The notes under the pieces were generated by a model. The model ran no database searches, was not told the DNA's origin, and was given only the letters and a program-made list of their open reading frames with translations. Below, piece by piece: positions 33,194 through 41,336 of a stretch of DNA of 64,000 bases (positions are counted from its first letter, which is position 1; every line of letters begins with the position of its first letter). The position numbers and the translations under genes were made by a program. This stretch comes from Paraburkholderia unamae (GTDB lineage Bacteria > Pseudomonadota > Gammaproteobacteria > Burkholderiales > Burkholderiaceae): the NCBI RefSeq assembly GCF_003268775.1, contig NZ_QLSU01000014.1:1-64000 (forward strand), read 5' to 3'.

Positions 33194-34915
33194 ATGAAGA
33201 AACTCGTCAACAGCCCGTCGCTCGTCGTGCGCGAGATGCTCGAAGGCATTGCCCGCACCGCGCCGCATGTCGGCGTTCTCGGCGACGAAAACGTTCTCGT
33301 GCGCAAGGGGCTTTCCGCCCCGCCGCAGCGTAGCGTCGCCGTGATTTCGGGCGGCGGTAGCGGTCACGAGCCCGCGCACGGCGGCTATGTGGGCCAGGGA
33401 ATGCTCAGCGCGGCCGTTTGCGGCGAGGTGTTCACCTCGCCGCCCACCGACGCCGTGCTTGCCGCGATTCGCGCGAGCGCGGGCCCGAACGGTGCGTTGC
33501 TCATCGTGAAGAACTACACCGGCGACCGGCTCAATTTCGGTCTCGCGGCCGAATTGGCGAGATCCGTGGGCATCCCCGTGGAAATCGTCATCGTGGCCGA
33601 CGACGTGTCGCTGCGCGGCCGCACCGAGCGCCACCAGCGGCGCGGCATTGCGGGTACGGTGCTCGTGCACAAGATCGCGGGCGCCGCCGCGGCCAGGGGC
33701 GATGCGCTGGCGCAGGTGGCGGCTATCGCGCGCAGCGTGGCCGAGAACCTCGGCACAATGGGAGTGGCGCTCGACGGATGCACGCTGCCCGGCGCGGAAC
33801 AGGCCGGCTTTCGCCTCGCGGAGAACGAGATCGAACTCGGCATGGGCATTCACGGCGAGAAAGGCGTGGAGCGCACGGTGCCGCTGCCGGCGCGCGAATT
33901 GGCGGAAACGCTGCTCGCCAACATCATCGACGAACTCGCATTGAAAAGCGGCGAGCGCGTGGCGCTGCTCGTGAACGGGCTGGGCGCGACGCCCGAAATG
34001 GAACTGGCGATCATCATGCGCGATGCATTCGAGAGCCTGAACCGGCGCGGCATCGCCGTCGAACGCGCGTGGACGGGCACCTTCCTTTCGGCGCTCGACA
34101 TGCCGGGCTGCTCGATCTCCCTGCTGCGACTCGACGATGCGCGCATCGCGCTGCTCGACGCCGATACCGAGGCACGTGCGTGGCCCGGCGTCGGCACGCT
34201 CAATCTCCAGATTCGCGTGGAGCCCGCGGATGGCGGGTACGGCTTGCTCGCGGACGACGGTGCGCCGCAAGTGCCGGGAGGCAGCGAAGTGTGGGAGCCG
34301 CGCCTGAAGCCCGCGTTCGATGCCGTGGCGCACGCGCTGCTGCAAAACGAGGCGCTGTTCACCGATCTCGACACCCGCGCCGGTGACGGCGATCTCGGCG
34401 CGAGCATGAGTCGCGCCGCGCACGCCATCCTCGCCGTGCCGCAAGGTGCGCTCGTCACGCCGCACGGCGCGCTGGCCGCGCTTGGCGCCGCGTTGCGCCG
34501 CGCGATTGCGGGCAGCTCGGGGCCGTTCTACGCTACGGCGCTGCTGCGTGCTTCGCGCACGCTCGCGGCGCATGCCGAGCCGGGCGCGCGCGACTGGGCG
34601 GCCGCGATGCGCAGTGCGGCCGCAGCGATCACCGAACTGGGCGGCGCGAAGCCGGGCGACCGCACGATGCTGGACGCATTGACGCCCGCGGTCGACGCGT
34701 TCGAAAACGGGCTGAACGCGGGACAACCCGTTGGCGAAGCATGGGCCGCTGCGGTGCTCGCCGCCGGGCAGGGCGCCCACAACACGGCTCACATGACGCC
34801 TCGCGCGGGCAGGGCGAGCTATCTGGGCGAGCGCGCCAAGGGCTCGCCCGATGGCGGCGCGGTGGTGGTGGCGTGCTGGCTGAAGGCCTTGCAACCGTAC
34901 ATCGGCGCGGCTTGA
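33194..34915 (+). CDS. ATP-dependent dihydroxyacetone kinase (DhaK-DhaL fusion)
   Basis: The protein has 573 residues. The DhaK half (about 1-330) contains GGGSGHEPAHGGYVG and LGMGIHGEKG, where H220 would bind dihydroxyacetone covalently. The DhaL half (from about 360) has TDLDTRAGDGDLGASM, whose aspartates hold Mg-ATP, and GSSGPFYATAL. A single-chain K-L protein is the ATP-using type, rather than the PEP-dependent three-subunit form. It phosphorylates dihydroxyacetone, or possibly glyceraldehyde or another short keto-sugar, for glycolysis. No PTS DhaM is nearby. It converges on the phosphoesterase gene with a 24-base gap. Confidence 0.92.
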   Translation: MKKLVNSPSLVVREMLEGIARTAPHVGVLGDENVLVRKGLSAPPQRSVAVISGGGSGHEPAHGGYVGQGMLSAAVCGEVFTSPPTDAVLAAIRASAGPNGALLIVKNYTGDRLNFGLAAELARSVGIPVEIVIVADDVSLRGRTERHQRRGIAGTVLVHKIAGAAAARGDALAQVAAIARSVAENLGTMGVALDGCTLPGAEQAGFRLAENEIELGMGIHGEKGVERTVPLPARELAETLLANIIDELALKSGERVALLVNGLGATPEMELAIIMRDAFESLNRRGIAVERAWTGTFLSALDMPGCSISLLRLDDARIALLDADTEARAWPGVGTLNLQIRVEPADGGYGLLADDGAPQVPGGSEVWEPRLKPAFDAVAHALLQNEALFTDLDTRAGDGDLGASMSRAAHAILAVPQGALVTPHGALAALGAALRRAIAGSSGPFYATALLRASRTLAAHAEPGARDWAAAMRSAAAAITELGGAKPGDRTMLDALTPAVDAFENGLNAGQPVGEAWAAAVLAAGQGAHNTAHMTPRAGRASYLGERAKGSPDGGAVVVACWLKALQPYIGAA

Positions 34916-34939
34916 GAGTCTGGCCGGGCGCGCAGCGCG

Positions 34940-35674
34940 TCAGCAGTAGCCGGTGCGCAGCGCCCGTTCCCAGTCGGGGCGGCCGTTCGACGCCGCGAGG
35001 TCCGCGGCGGCATGCCAGTCATATTCGACGGCGCGAAACTCCACTTCCCAGCCGCGCGGGCTACGGGTGACGCTCGCGTAACGCGCATGCGGCGAGCCCA
35101 TTTCCATGCGATGCGCGAAGGGCTGGCTGTCTTCGTAGGCGGGCAGGCCGACACTGCCGGGATTCACGATCAGGCGGCCGTCCGCTAGCTTCATCGTGCG
35201 CTGGAGATGGGTATGGCCGCACAGGATCAGCGTGGCCTCGACATCCGCCGCGCGGCGGCGAACCTCGTCGTGCGTGGCGGTCCGGCAGCCGCTCGCCATG
35301 ACGGTTTCGAGGAAATAGGAGAGGTCGTCCTGCGGGGTGCCGTGCACGAGCAGCACGTCGTCATCCAGCCGGAGCGTGGCGGGCAAGTCGCGCACCCAGG
35401 CCAGTTGCGCGTTGCTCAGCACGCCGCGCGCGAAGCGGTCCGATGGCCCCATGCGCGCAGGGTCCGCGCCGAGCAACTGCCTTTCATGATTGCCCCGGAT
35501 CGTGGGCAACCCAAGACGCATGAGGAGGTCGGCGGTTTGCGAGGGATAAAGCGGGCCAGAGAGAATGTCGCCGAGGTTGACGATCACGTCCGCCCCTTGC
35601 TGCTGAATATCGGCCAGCACGGCTTCCAGCGCCGCGAGATTGCCGTGAATATCGGAAAGCGCCGCGATTTTCAT
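34940..35674 (-). CDS. calcineurin-like metallophosphoesterase (YfcE/MJ0936 type)
   Basis: The protein has 244 residues. Metal-binding motifs in order are ALSDIHGNLAALEAVL (D8, H10), VNLGDILSGP, IRGNHER, LVHGTPQD and LILCGHTHLQRTM. The arrangement is that of the small YfcE-like phosphodiesterases, which hydrolyse artificial phosphodiesters with Mn or Fe. The native substrate is usually unknown, and it is so here. The protein is cytoplasmic and complete, and the gene is divergent from the TetR gene. Confidence 0.88.
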   Translation of the reverse strand: MKIAALSDIHGNLAALEAVLADIQQQGADVIVNLGDILSGPLYPSQTADLLMRLGLPTIRGNHERQLLGADPARMGPSDRFARGVLSNAQLAWVRDLPATLRLDDDVLLVHGTPQDDLSYFLETVMASGCRTATHDEVRRRAADVEATLILCGHTHLQRTMKLADGRLIVNPGSVGLPAYEDSQPFAHRMEMGSPHARYASVTRSPRGWEVEFRAVEYDWHAAADLAASNGRPDWERALRTGYC

Positions 35675-35790
35675 GGTGCGAACGGAACATGCCGGTGGGA
35701 GTTCACGATTCGCCGATTCTCGATGATCCGCCGCGCGATGTCCACGGTTCGATGGCGCGCGTTTGACTCACGGCTGTGCGTTTTCGACTG

Positions 35791-35814
35791 TTATTGACAG
35801 ATCAGTCCATTAAT
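35791..35814. promoter_or_regulatory. putative TetR operator upstream of its own gene
   Basis: On the minus strand this reads ATGGACTGATCTGTCAATAA with AT-rich flanks. The core GAC-N-GATC-N-GTC is an imperfect dyad. It differs at one base from a site just before the SDR gene (36479-36498). It ends 14 bases before the tetR start, where binding would block transcription. Confidence 0.7.
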
Positions 35815-35828
35815 TCTATTCTCACCCC

Positions 35829-36413
35829 ATGGTTAGACCACGAGAGTTCGATCGGGACGAAGCGCTGGAGCGCGCACTGCGCGTTTTCTGGGCGAAAGGC
35901 TATGCGTCGACGTCCACAGAGGATCTGCTCGCCGCGATGAATATCGGGCGGCAGAGCCTGTATAACGCCTTCGGCGACAAGCGCAGGCTCTACCTCGAAG
36001 CGCTGGAACGCTATCAGCGCGAAAGCACGGCGGGGCACCTGGCGCGCCTGAATGGCGAGGCTTCGCCGCTGGACGGCATCGAGGCGCTCTTGCTGGGCCT
36101 CGTGGCCGACGACGACGGCGAGCGCGCGCTGGGCTGCATGGGCGTGGGCGCCGTGAGCGAATTCGGCGCGGACGATGTGGAACTCGCGGAACTGCGCGGC
36201 AAGGTCGGGCCGAAATTGTCGCGGCGGCTGGCGGAGCGCATTCGCGAGGGCCAGGCGAGCGGAGAAATCGACTCCGGTTTCGACGCGCGCCAGGCCGCCG
36301 CCTTCGTGCTGATGACGATGCAGGGCATCCAGCTTGGCGCGCGTGCGGGAAGCGACGCGAAAAGCCTGCGCACGCTGGCCCGCTTTGCCGTCGACCGTTT
36401 CAGGGCGCGCTAG
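35829..36413 (+). CDS. TetR/AcrR-family transcriptional regulator
   Basis: The protein has 194 residues. The N-terminal helix-turn-helix is at about 8-55: REFDRDEALERALRVFWAKG, then SLYNAFGDKRRLYLEALERY. A C-terminal all-helical ligand domain ends in VLMTMQGIQLGARAGSDAKSL. Near-identical operators precede both this gene and the SDR gene that follows after 96 bases. It is therefore probably the self-repressing regulator of that reductase, released by an aldehyde, quinone or similar small molecule. A 10-bp terminator hairpin separates the two genes. Confidence 0.9.
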   Translation: MVRPREFDRDEALERALRVFWAKGYASTSTEDLLAAMNIGRQSLYNAFGDKRRLYLEALERYQRESTAGHLARLNGEASPLDGIEALLLGLVADDDGERALGCMGVGAVSEFGADDVELAELRGKVGPKLSRRLAERIREGQASGEIDSGFDARQAAAFVLMTMQGIQLGARAGSDAKSLRTLARFAVDRFRAR

Positions 36414-36441
36414 CGCAAGTCGATTCACGCAGGACCGCATC

Positions 36442-36470
36442 AAGCGCGAGCGATGCTCGCGCTTTTATTT
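36442..36470 (+). terminator. Rho-independent terminator of the tetR gene
   Basis: AAGCGCGAGC (36442-36451) pairs perfectly with GCTCGCGCTT (36455-36464) across a 3-base loop, followed by TTATTT. It ends the tetR transcript and separates it from the SDR gene's own promoter. Confidence 0.85.
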
Positions 36471-36474
36471 GCCT

Positions 36475-36498
36475 AATTATGGACTGAACTGTCAATAA
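36475..36498. promoter_or_regulatory. putative TetR operator upstream of the SDR gene
   Basis: ATGGACTGAACTGTCAATAA matches the site at 35791 (opposite orientation) at 19 of 20 positions. It ends 11 bases before the SDR start. Confidence 0.7.
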
Positions 36499-36509
36499 AG
36501 GGGAGATCG

Positions 36510-37250
36510 ATGGAAACCCAGACCAGTCTGGCCGGAAAAACCGCGCTCGTTTTTGGCGGCTCGCGAGGCATCGGCGCTGCCGCCGCGCGACGGCTCGCGC
36601 GAGAGGGCGCTGATGTCGCGCTGACCTATGTTTCGGCTCCGCAGCGCGCGGCCGAAACGGTTGTGGCAATCGAAGCCGCGGGGCGCGCCGGTCTCGCCAT
36701 TCAGGCGGACAGCGCGGACCCGGCCGCGATCAAGGCGGCGGTCGCGAAGACCATGGAGCGCTTCGGCAAGCTCGACATCGCCGTGGTCAACGCGGGCATC
36801 CTGATGCTCGGCGACATCGCGACCGTGAGCGTGGAGGATCTCGACCGCATGCTCGATATCAATGTGCGCGGCGTGTTTCTTTCGATCCAGGCCGCCGCCT
36901 CGCGGCTTGGCGAAGGCGGGCGCATCATCACGATCGGCAGCAATACGGCGGTGCGCAGCGGCCACCCCGGCTCCAGTGTCTATGCCATGACGAAAGCGGC
37001 CGTTGCCGTCATGGTGAAGGGGGCCGCGGTCGATCTGGCGAGCCGCGGCATCACGGTGAACAACATCCAGCCAGGTCCCACGATCACGGACATGACCGCC
37101 GATCATATCGAGGCGATCAAACCGCTCATCCCGCTCAAGCGCGCAGCGGACCCGGACGAGATCGCCGGGCTCGTTGCGTGGCTCGCGCGCAAGGAAGCGG
37201 GCTACATGACAGGTTCGAGCCTCACCATGGACGGCGGCATGGCACTGTGA
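36510..37250 (+). CDS. short-chain dehydrogenase/reductase (SDR)
   Basis: This 246-residue classical SDR has the cofactor loop GGSRGIGAAAARRL (near residue 15), the NAG motif VVNAGILML, catalytic serine in IGSNTAV and YAMTKAA supplying the Tyr-x3-Lys pair. The ending TGSSLTMDGGMAL is also typical. It would reduce or oxidise a ketone or alcohol with NAD(P)H; the resemblance is to 3-oxoacyl-reductase-like and TetR-linked aldehyde or quinone reductases. AGGGGAGA precedes the ATG. It is controlled, by inference, by the upstream TetR protein. Confidence 0.9.
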   Translation: METQTSLAGKTALVFGGSRGIGAAAARRLAREGADVALTYVSAPQRAAETVVAIEAAGRAGLAIQADSADPAAIKAAVAKTMERFGKLDIAVVNAGILMLGDIATVSVEDLDRMLDINVRGVFLSIQAAASRLGEGGRIITIGSNTAVRSGHPGSSVYAMTKAAVAVMVKGAAVDLASRGITVNNIQPGPTITDMTADHIEAIKPLIPLKRAADPDEIAGLVAWLARKEAGYMTGSSLTMDGGMAL

Positions 37251-37270
37251 GCCGCGCGTGACGGCGGCGA

Positions 37271-37585
37271 TCAGGCGCGCTGCGCGTAGACGTTGCACCA
37301 GCCATCGGCCGCCACCGCCTTGCCGGGGAACATCGGGCACGGGCCGGCCGCCTCGCCGGCCGCGCCCGTGTAGAAGCGGCAATTCGCGCAGCGTTGGCCC
37401 GCCTGATACTTCGGGAACTTGCCCGCGTCCACGCTGCTCGCCTTGACGCGATAGCCGAGCGACTTCGCTGTGGCGTCGCTTTCGTCAACGGCAGCGGGTG
37501 CGGCGAATGCGCTGCCCGTCGTTGCGAGCGCCGCGCACAATCCGGCGGCTTGAAGGATGAAGGTTCTGCGATTGCGGGTAATCAT
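37271..37585 (-). CDS. high-potential iron-sulfur protein (HiPIP)
   Basis: The protein has 104 residues. A twin-arginine-type signal (RNRRTFILQAAGLCAALATT) directs export of the folded protein. The mature part has the HiPIP cysteine pattern: C66 and C69 (QRCANCRFY), C83 (GPCPMFPGK) and C97 (GWCNVYAQ), which hold one 4Fe-4S cluster. HiPIPs carry single electrons in the periplasm at high potential. It is the third gene of the PQQ-dehydrogenase operon, 33 bases after the cytochrome c fusion, so it may accept electrons from that cytochrome and pass them to an oxidase. AGGA precedes the ATG. Confidence 0.92.
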   Translation of the reverse strand: MITRNRRTFILQAAGLCAALATTGSAFAAPAAVDESDATAKSLGYRVKASSVDAGKFPKYQAGQRCANCRFYTGAAGEAAGPCPMFPGKAVAADGWCNVYAQRA

Positions 37586-37618
37586 GCGGTGTCCTGACTG
37601 ATATTGAATGGCAAGAGG

Positions 37619-38884
37619 TTAGTGGCGCGGGCCGGCGTTCAGCGGCGTCGTCGACGTTTGCGCGACATCGGCAGTCAGCTTGGCATTGCCTGCGTCATAC
37701 CCGTTGGTGTAGAGCAGGAAGGCCATCAGGTCGGCGTATTCCTGATCGCTCATCTTGCCGGGACGGTCGGCTGGCATGTTGGTCGACATGTACTGGTAGA
37801 TGCCGCCTATCGTCAGATGCGAATTCGCCGCCGGGGCGAAGGCCGGTCCGCTCAGCGCGGGCGCGGTGATGCCTTCGAGTTTCTCGCCGTGGCATTTTGC
37901 ACAGGAGTCCGCATAAAGATGCTCGCCGTGTACGACCTGGTCGTGATCGAACGCAGGAGCGGCGCCGCCCGCCGTTGCTGCGACCTTGATGATCGCGCCT
38001 GCCGTGCTCTCGCGCGGTGCGCGCGCCGAACGGATGGCGGAATGCGCGTGCGGCAGGTTCGCGCCGTCGAGGTAGGCGACGCTCGTGTGCGCATTGCTCG
38101 CGCTCGCCGCGCCTTGCGGCAGCGTCCAGCCGCGCGTGAGCGAGGCGAGGCGGCCATCGTCATTCATTTGCGCGAGCGTGTCGTCAATGCGCTTTTGCAG
38201 CGCCTGCATGCCGGGGGCCGAGGCGAACACGAGGTTCCAGTCGGCATAGGGCGACGACGCGGCCGAAATGGCGAACTGATGTTCCGGGTGCTTGCGCTGA
38301 TAAGCCACGACCGCCGGATACCAGACGATCGCGCGCTGCGCGCGACCCTTGGCGACGGCATCGACGGTGAGCGCCGACGTATTTTCCAGATCGAAGCGCG
38401 CGTTCTTCTCCTGCACGGCGATCAGTTGCGACGGGCTGGACCAGGTGGCGGCGATGGTTTCCTTGCCGTCGGGGGAGGTCGGCGCGGCGTGCCCGCTGTG
38501 TGCGTCGCGCAACGTGATGCTCACGTAGCCCGAGCGCAGATAGCCTTGCGAGAAGATCATCTGCGAGCCCGATGCGTCGGCGACAGTCGAGCGCGGGAAG
38601 CCCACGACGAGGTCGCAGTCGCGGCCGAGCGCGCCTGCGAGTTCGTGGGCCGAGATGCCGTCGTCGCCGCCGTCGTCGTCGATGCCGCGCGTGACGAATG
38701 TGGCGGGCACGCCCGCGCTCTTGAGCACGGCGCTCGCCACGCTCTTGTCGAGCGTAGCCGAGGGGCTGCCGGGCAGCGTGCATACGCGCACGGCGGTCGT
38801 CGCGGCGCGCACGGGCGCTTGCGCGACGCCTGCCGCGAGTGCGACGGCCACCGCGATATGGGTGAGTCGGATGTTCATGGTCAT
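37619..38884 (-). CDS. quinoprotein-associated solute-binding protein fused to cytochrome c
   Basis: The protein has 421 residues. After a signal peptide (IAVAVALAAGVAQAPVRA), residues about 30-255 form a family-3 binding fold of the XoxJ/MxaJ kind (VRVCTLPGSPSATLDK; GRDCDLVVGFPRS). A 60-residue Ala-rich linker leads to a class I cytochrome c at about 312-398 with CAKCH (328-332) and a likely Met ligand in STNMPADRPGKM. XoxJ/MxaJ proteins accompany PQQ methanol dehydrogenases, and the cytochrome accepts their electrons; here both are one chain. Residues 70-81 (DDGGDDGISAHE) look like a degenerate EF-hand. It lies 70 bases after the dehydrogenase gene. ATG at 38878 is an alternative start. Confidence 0.85.
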   Translation of the reverse strand: MTMNIRLTHIAVAVALAAGVAQAPVRAATTAVRVCTLPGSPSATLDKSVASAVLKSAGVPATFVTRGIDDDGGDDGISAHELAGALGRDCDLVVGFPRSTVADASGSQMIFSQGYLRSGYVSITLRDAHSGHAAPTSPDGKETIAATWSSPSQLIAVQEKNARFDLENTSALTVDAVAKGRAQRAIVWYPAVVAYQRKHPEHQFAISAASSPYADWNLVFASAPGMQALQKRIDDTLAQMNDDGRLASLTRGWTLPQGAASASNAHTSVAYLDGANLPHAHSAIRSARAPRESTAGAIIKVAATAGGAAPAFDHDQVVHGEHLYADSCAKCHGEKLEGITAPALSGPAFAPAANSHLTIGGIYQYMSTNMPADRPGKMSDQEYADLMAFLLYTNGYDAGNAKLTADVAQTSTTPLNAGPRH

Positions 38885-38954
38885 ACGTTCCAGTAAAAGC
38901 GGGAGACGCCGCGCACGCGAAGCCGTCGCGCGCGGCGGATAACAGGTGCCGTGC

Positions 38955-40682
38955 TCAGCCCCGGTCGAGCGCGAACACGTAGAGCGTGCCGCCGCGCGGC
39001 ACGTCCTTCGCCACGTCGGCCATCGGGCCGCCCCAGATCGGATTCGCGCCGCCGTAGCCTGCGAGCACGGCCACGTATTCCTTGCCGTCCACTTCGAACA
39101 CCGACGGTTGCGCGATGATGCCGCTCGCCAGTTGCGGGCTCTCCCACAGGACCTTGCCCGTGGAGACGTCGAACGCGTAGAGATGGCCGTCGAGCGAGCC
39201 GCTGAACGCGAGACCGCTCGCCGTGGTCGCCACACCGCCGTTCCAGGGCATCTTGCTCCAGTGACCCCAGAGCTTCTTGCCCGTGTTCACGTCGATAGCC
39301 TGAAGTTCGCCGAAGCCTTCGCTGCCCGGTTCGGGCTGAATTTCAAAGCCTTCGCCGAGATAGGGCAGGCCTTCCATGTAGCTCACCGACTTGCCCGAAA
39401 GGCTCATGCACGCATGTAGCGAGGGCACTACGGCAATATGGCGCTCGGGATCGTAGGACACCGACCACCAGTTCTTGCCGCCCAGAAAGCTCGGGCAGGT
39501 GTTGATGGTCGTGCCGGCCTTCGGGTATTTCGACTCGTCCTGCACGGGCTTGCCGTCGGCGGTGTAGCCCGTGACCGAGGTGGCCTTCACGAACGGCTCG
39601 GCGTAGATCAGCTTGCCCGTCTGGCGGTCGATCGCGTGGAAGAAGCCGTTGCGGTCGGCGTGGATGATGGCGTCGTAATCCTTGCCCTTGTACTGAATGT
39701 TCGCGAGGATCGGCGTGTTGACGCCGTCATAGTCCCAGGTGTCGTTGCTCGTGTATTGATAGTGCCACTTGAGGTCGCCGTTCTTCGGGTCGAGTGCGAG
39801 CAATGAATCGGAGTACAGATTATCGCCGGGGCGCAGCGCGGCCAGCCACGGGCCGGGATTGCCCACGCCCCAGTACAGCGTGCGGCTCGCGGCGTCGTAC
39901 GTGCCGGTGAGCCACGCGGCGCCGCCGCCGTGCGCCTGCATGCCGTCGGGCCAGGTTTCCGCGCCTTTCTCGCCCGAGCCCGGAATGGTGTAGCGCTGCC
40001 ACTTGATCGCGCCGTCGTTGGGGTCCAGCGCCGCAATATATCCGCGAATGCCGTACTCGCCGCCCGAGGTGCCCACCACGATCGAGCCGTCGAGCGCGAG
40101 CGGCGCGAGCGAGAACGCGTAACCCAGGCCCGGCTCGAACATCTGCTTCTTCCAGACCACGTTGCCGCTCTTTGCGTCGAGCGCGGCGATCTCGCCGCTC
40201 AGCATGGCGATATAGACGTTCTTGCCGTACAGCGCGACGCCACGGTTCACCACGTCGCAGCAGGCGGTCTTGAACGACTCCGCGCCGAGCTTGGGCTCGT
40301 ATTTCCAGAGCTGCGTGCCCGTTTTCGCATCGAACGCGTAGACGTTGTCCTTCGGTGTGCTGACAAAGAGATAGTCGCCGTTGACGATCGGTGTCGCCTC
40401 GAAGCCCTGCTTCAGCTCGGCGGGGAACTGATAGCTCCATGCCTGTTTCAACTGGCCCACGTTCGAAGCGTCGATCTGCTTGAGCGGCGAATGCGACTGG
40501 CCGTTGTAGCTGCGATAGTAGGTGAGCCAGCCGGGATCGCTCTGCGCGCGGGTCAGGCGGTCGTAGGTCACGGGCGGATAGTCCGAGGCGGCATCCACCG
40601 GACCGGTGTTCAAGGTCGTCGCCGTGGCGATGACCATTGCGCAGGCCGTGAGCCGGCTTGCCGCAGCCGAGCGTCTCTTCAT
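38955..40682 (-). CDS. PQQ-dependent alcohol dehydrogenase, lanthanide-type motif
   Basis: This 575-residue periplasmic quinoprotein has a signal peptide (residues 1-31) and an eight-bladed propeller with repeated W motifs. Key sites are the vicinal disulfide C141-C142 (TACCDVVNRG), metal ligands E209 (GGEYGIRG) and N275 (GVGNPGPW), and catalytic D317 in TWDYDGVN. D319, two residues on, is the extra Asp found in XoxF- and PedH-type enzymes that use rare-earth ions in place of calcium. It oxidises an alcohol or aldehyde and passes electrons to cytochrome c. It heads an operon with the cytochrome fusion and HiPIP, behind a sigma-54 promoter match. The substrate is not fixed by sequence. Confidence 0.9.
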   Translation of the reverse strand: MKRRSAAASRLTACAMVIATATTLNTGPVDAASDYPPVTYDRLTRAQSDPGWLTYYRSYNGQSHSPLKQIDASNVGQLKQAWSYQFPAELKQGFEATPIVNGDYLFVSTPKDNVYAFDAKTGTQLWKYEPKLGAESFKTACCDVVNRGVALYGKNVYIAMLSGEIAALDAKSGNVVWKKQMFEPGLGYAFSLAPLALDGSIVVGTSGGEYGIRGYIAALDPNDGAIKWQRYTIPGSGEKGAETWPDGMQAHGGGAAWLTGTYDAASRTLYWGVGNPGPWLAALRPGDNLYSDSLLALDPKNGDLKWHYQYTSNDTWDYDGVNTPILANIQYKGKDYDAIIHADRNGFFHAIDRQTGKLIYAEPFVKATSVTGYTADGKPVQDESKYPKAGTTINTCPSFLGGKNWWSVSYDPERHIAVVPSLHACMSLSGKSVSYMEGLPYLGEGFEIQPEPGSEGFGELQAIDVNTGKKLWGHWSKMPWNGGVATTASGLAFSGSLDGHLYAFDVSTGKVLWESPQLASGIIAQPSVFEVDGKEYVAVLAGYGGANPIWGGPMADVAKDVPRGGTLYVFALDRG

Positions 40683-40775
40683 CTTCGTCTCCTGGGTATT
40701 TGTGGGTGCACGGCCGGCAAGCGGTCAGGGGCGATGCATGAAGAGTGGCGCCGATCCGGGTGCGTACCCCGTATC

Positions 40776-40790
40776 GCAAGTCGTGTGCCA
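40776..40790 (-). promoter_or_regulatory. sigma-54 (-24/-12) promoter of the PQQ dehydrogenase operon
   Basis: On the minus strand TGGCACACGACTTGC matches the consensus TGGCAC-N5-TTGC exactly, with the GG and GC doublets correctly spaced. The start site would be near 40765, leaving an 83-base leader to the ATG at 40682. A sigma-54 activator gene lies divergently next door. Confidence 0.85.
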
Positions 40791-40868
40791 TTCGCGCCAA
40801 CGCCCCGCGCGGCGGGCGATTGCGGGCGATGACGCGCGTGCGGGCCATGCGTTGCGCGGCGGCAGATG

Positions 40869-40917
40869 TGTTGCATCCCGGTACAGGCCATCGCGAAAAG
40901 TGTTGGCGAACGTGACA
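40869..40917. promoter_or_regulatory. paired upstream activator sites, TGT-N11-ACA
   Basis: TGTTGCATCCCGGTACA (40869-40885) and TGTTGGCGAACGTGACA (40901-40917) share the frame TGTT-N10-ACA, 32 bases apart (three turns). They are 80-130 bases upstream of the -24 element, the normal place for enhancer-binding proteins. Matching sites precede pqqA. Confidence 0.6.
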
Positions 40918-41336
40918 GTCGATCCTGCGCGAGGGGCAATCGAAAAATAGTTGTGTACGCATCGATATGCGAATGACGGTTCAACACGCCTCGCGAGGAC
41001 GCGCTCGGTGCGCTCCATTTCGATCGTACGAATCCCTTCGCAAATCGTGGGGCCGTATCCGCTGGATTCGCCGGATTCGCGCGTATCGGGGTGAGCCCGC
41101 ATTTCGCGCAGCGAGCGATTTGCGGTATTACACAACCTGGCGAATCGACGCTGCGCAAGGTCATTACGTTCATTACGTATGCGCTTTTGCCTACGATTCG
41201 CTTACATGGCGTGTTGCGCGTCGCGCGCGCGTTTAGCGCAAACAGGTCGGCTTCCGCCGACAGACGCATGGCCCGGACCTTGCTACTAAAGACACTCAAA
41301 TGTCCGGCAAGGCACCGGCCAATCGTGGAGGAGAGA

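Larger units (their letters stand above)
40683..41336. other. 654-base divergent regulatory region of the PQQ dehydrogenase and its activator
   Basis: No gene is visible. It holds the sigma-54 promoter match at 40776-40790 and two TGT-N11-ACA sites at 40869 and 40901 (separate entries). The right half (41080-41230) contains tandem ATTACGTTCATTACGT at 41163-41178 and other AT-richer sequence that probably includes the activator gene's promoter. Confidence 0.6.
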
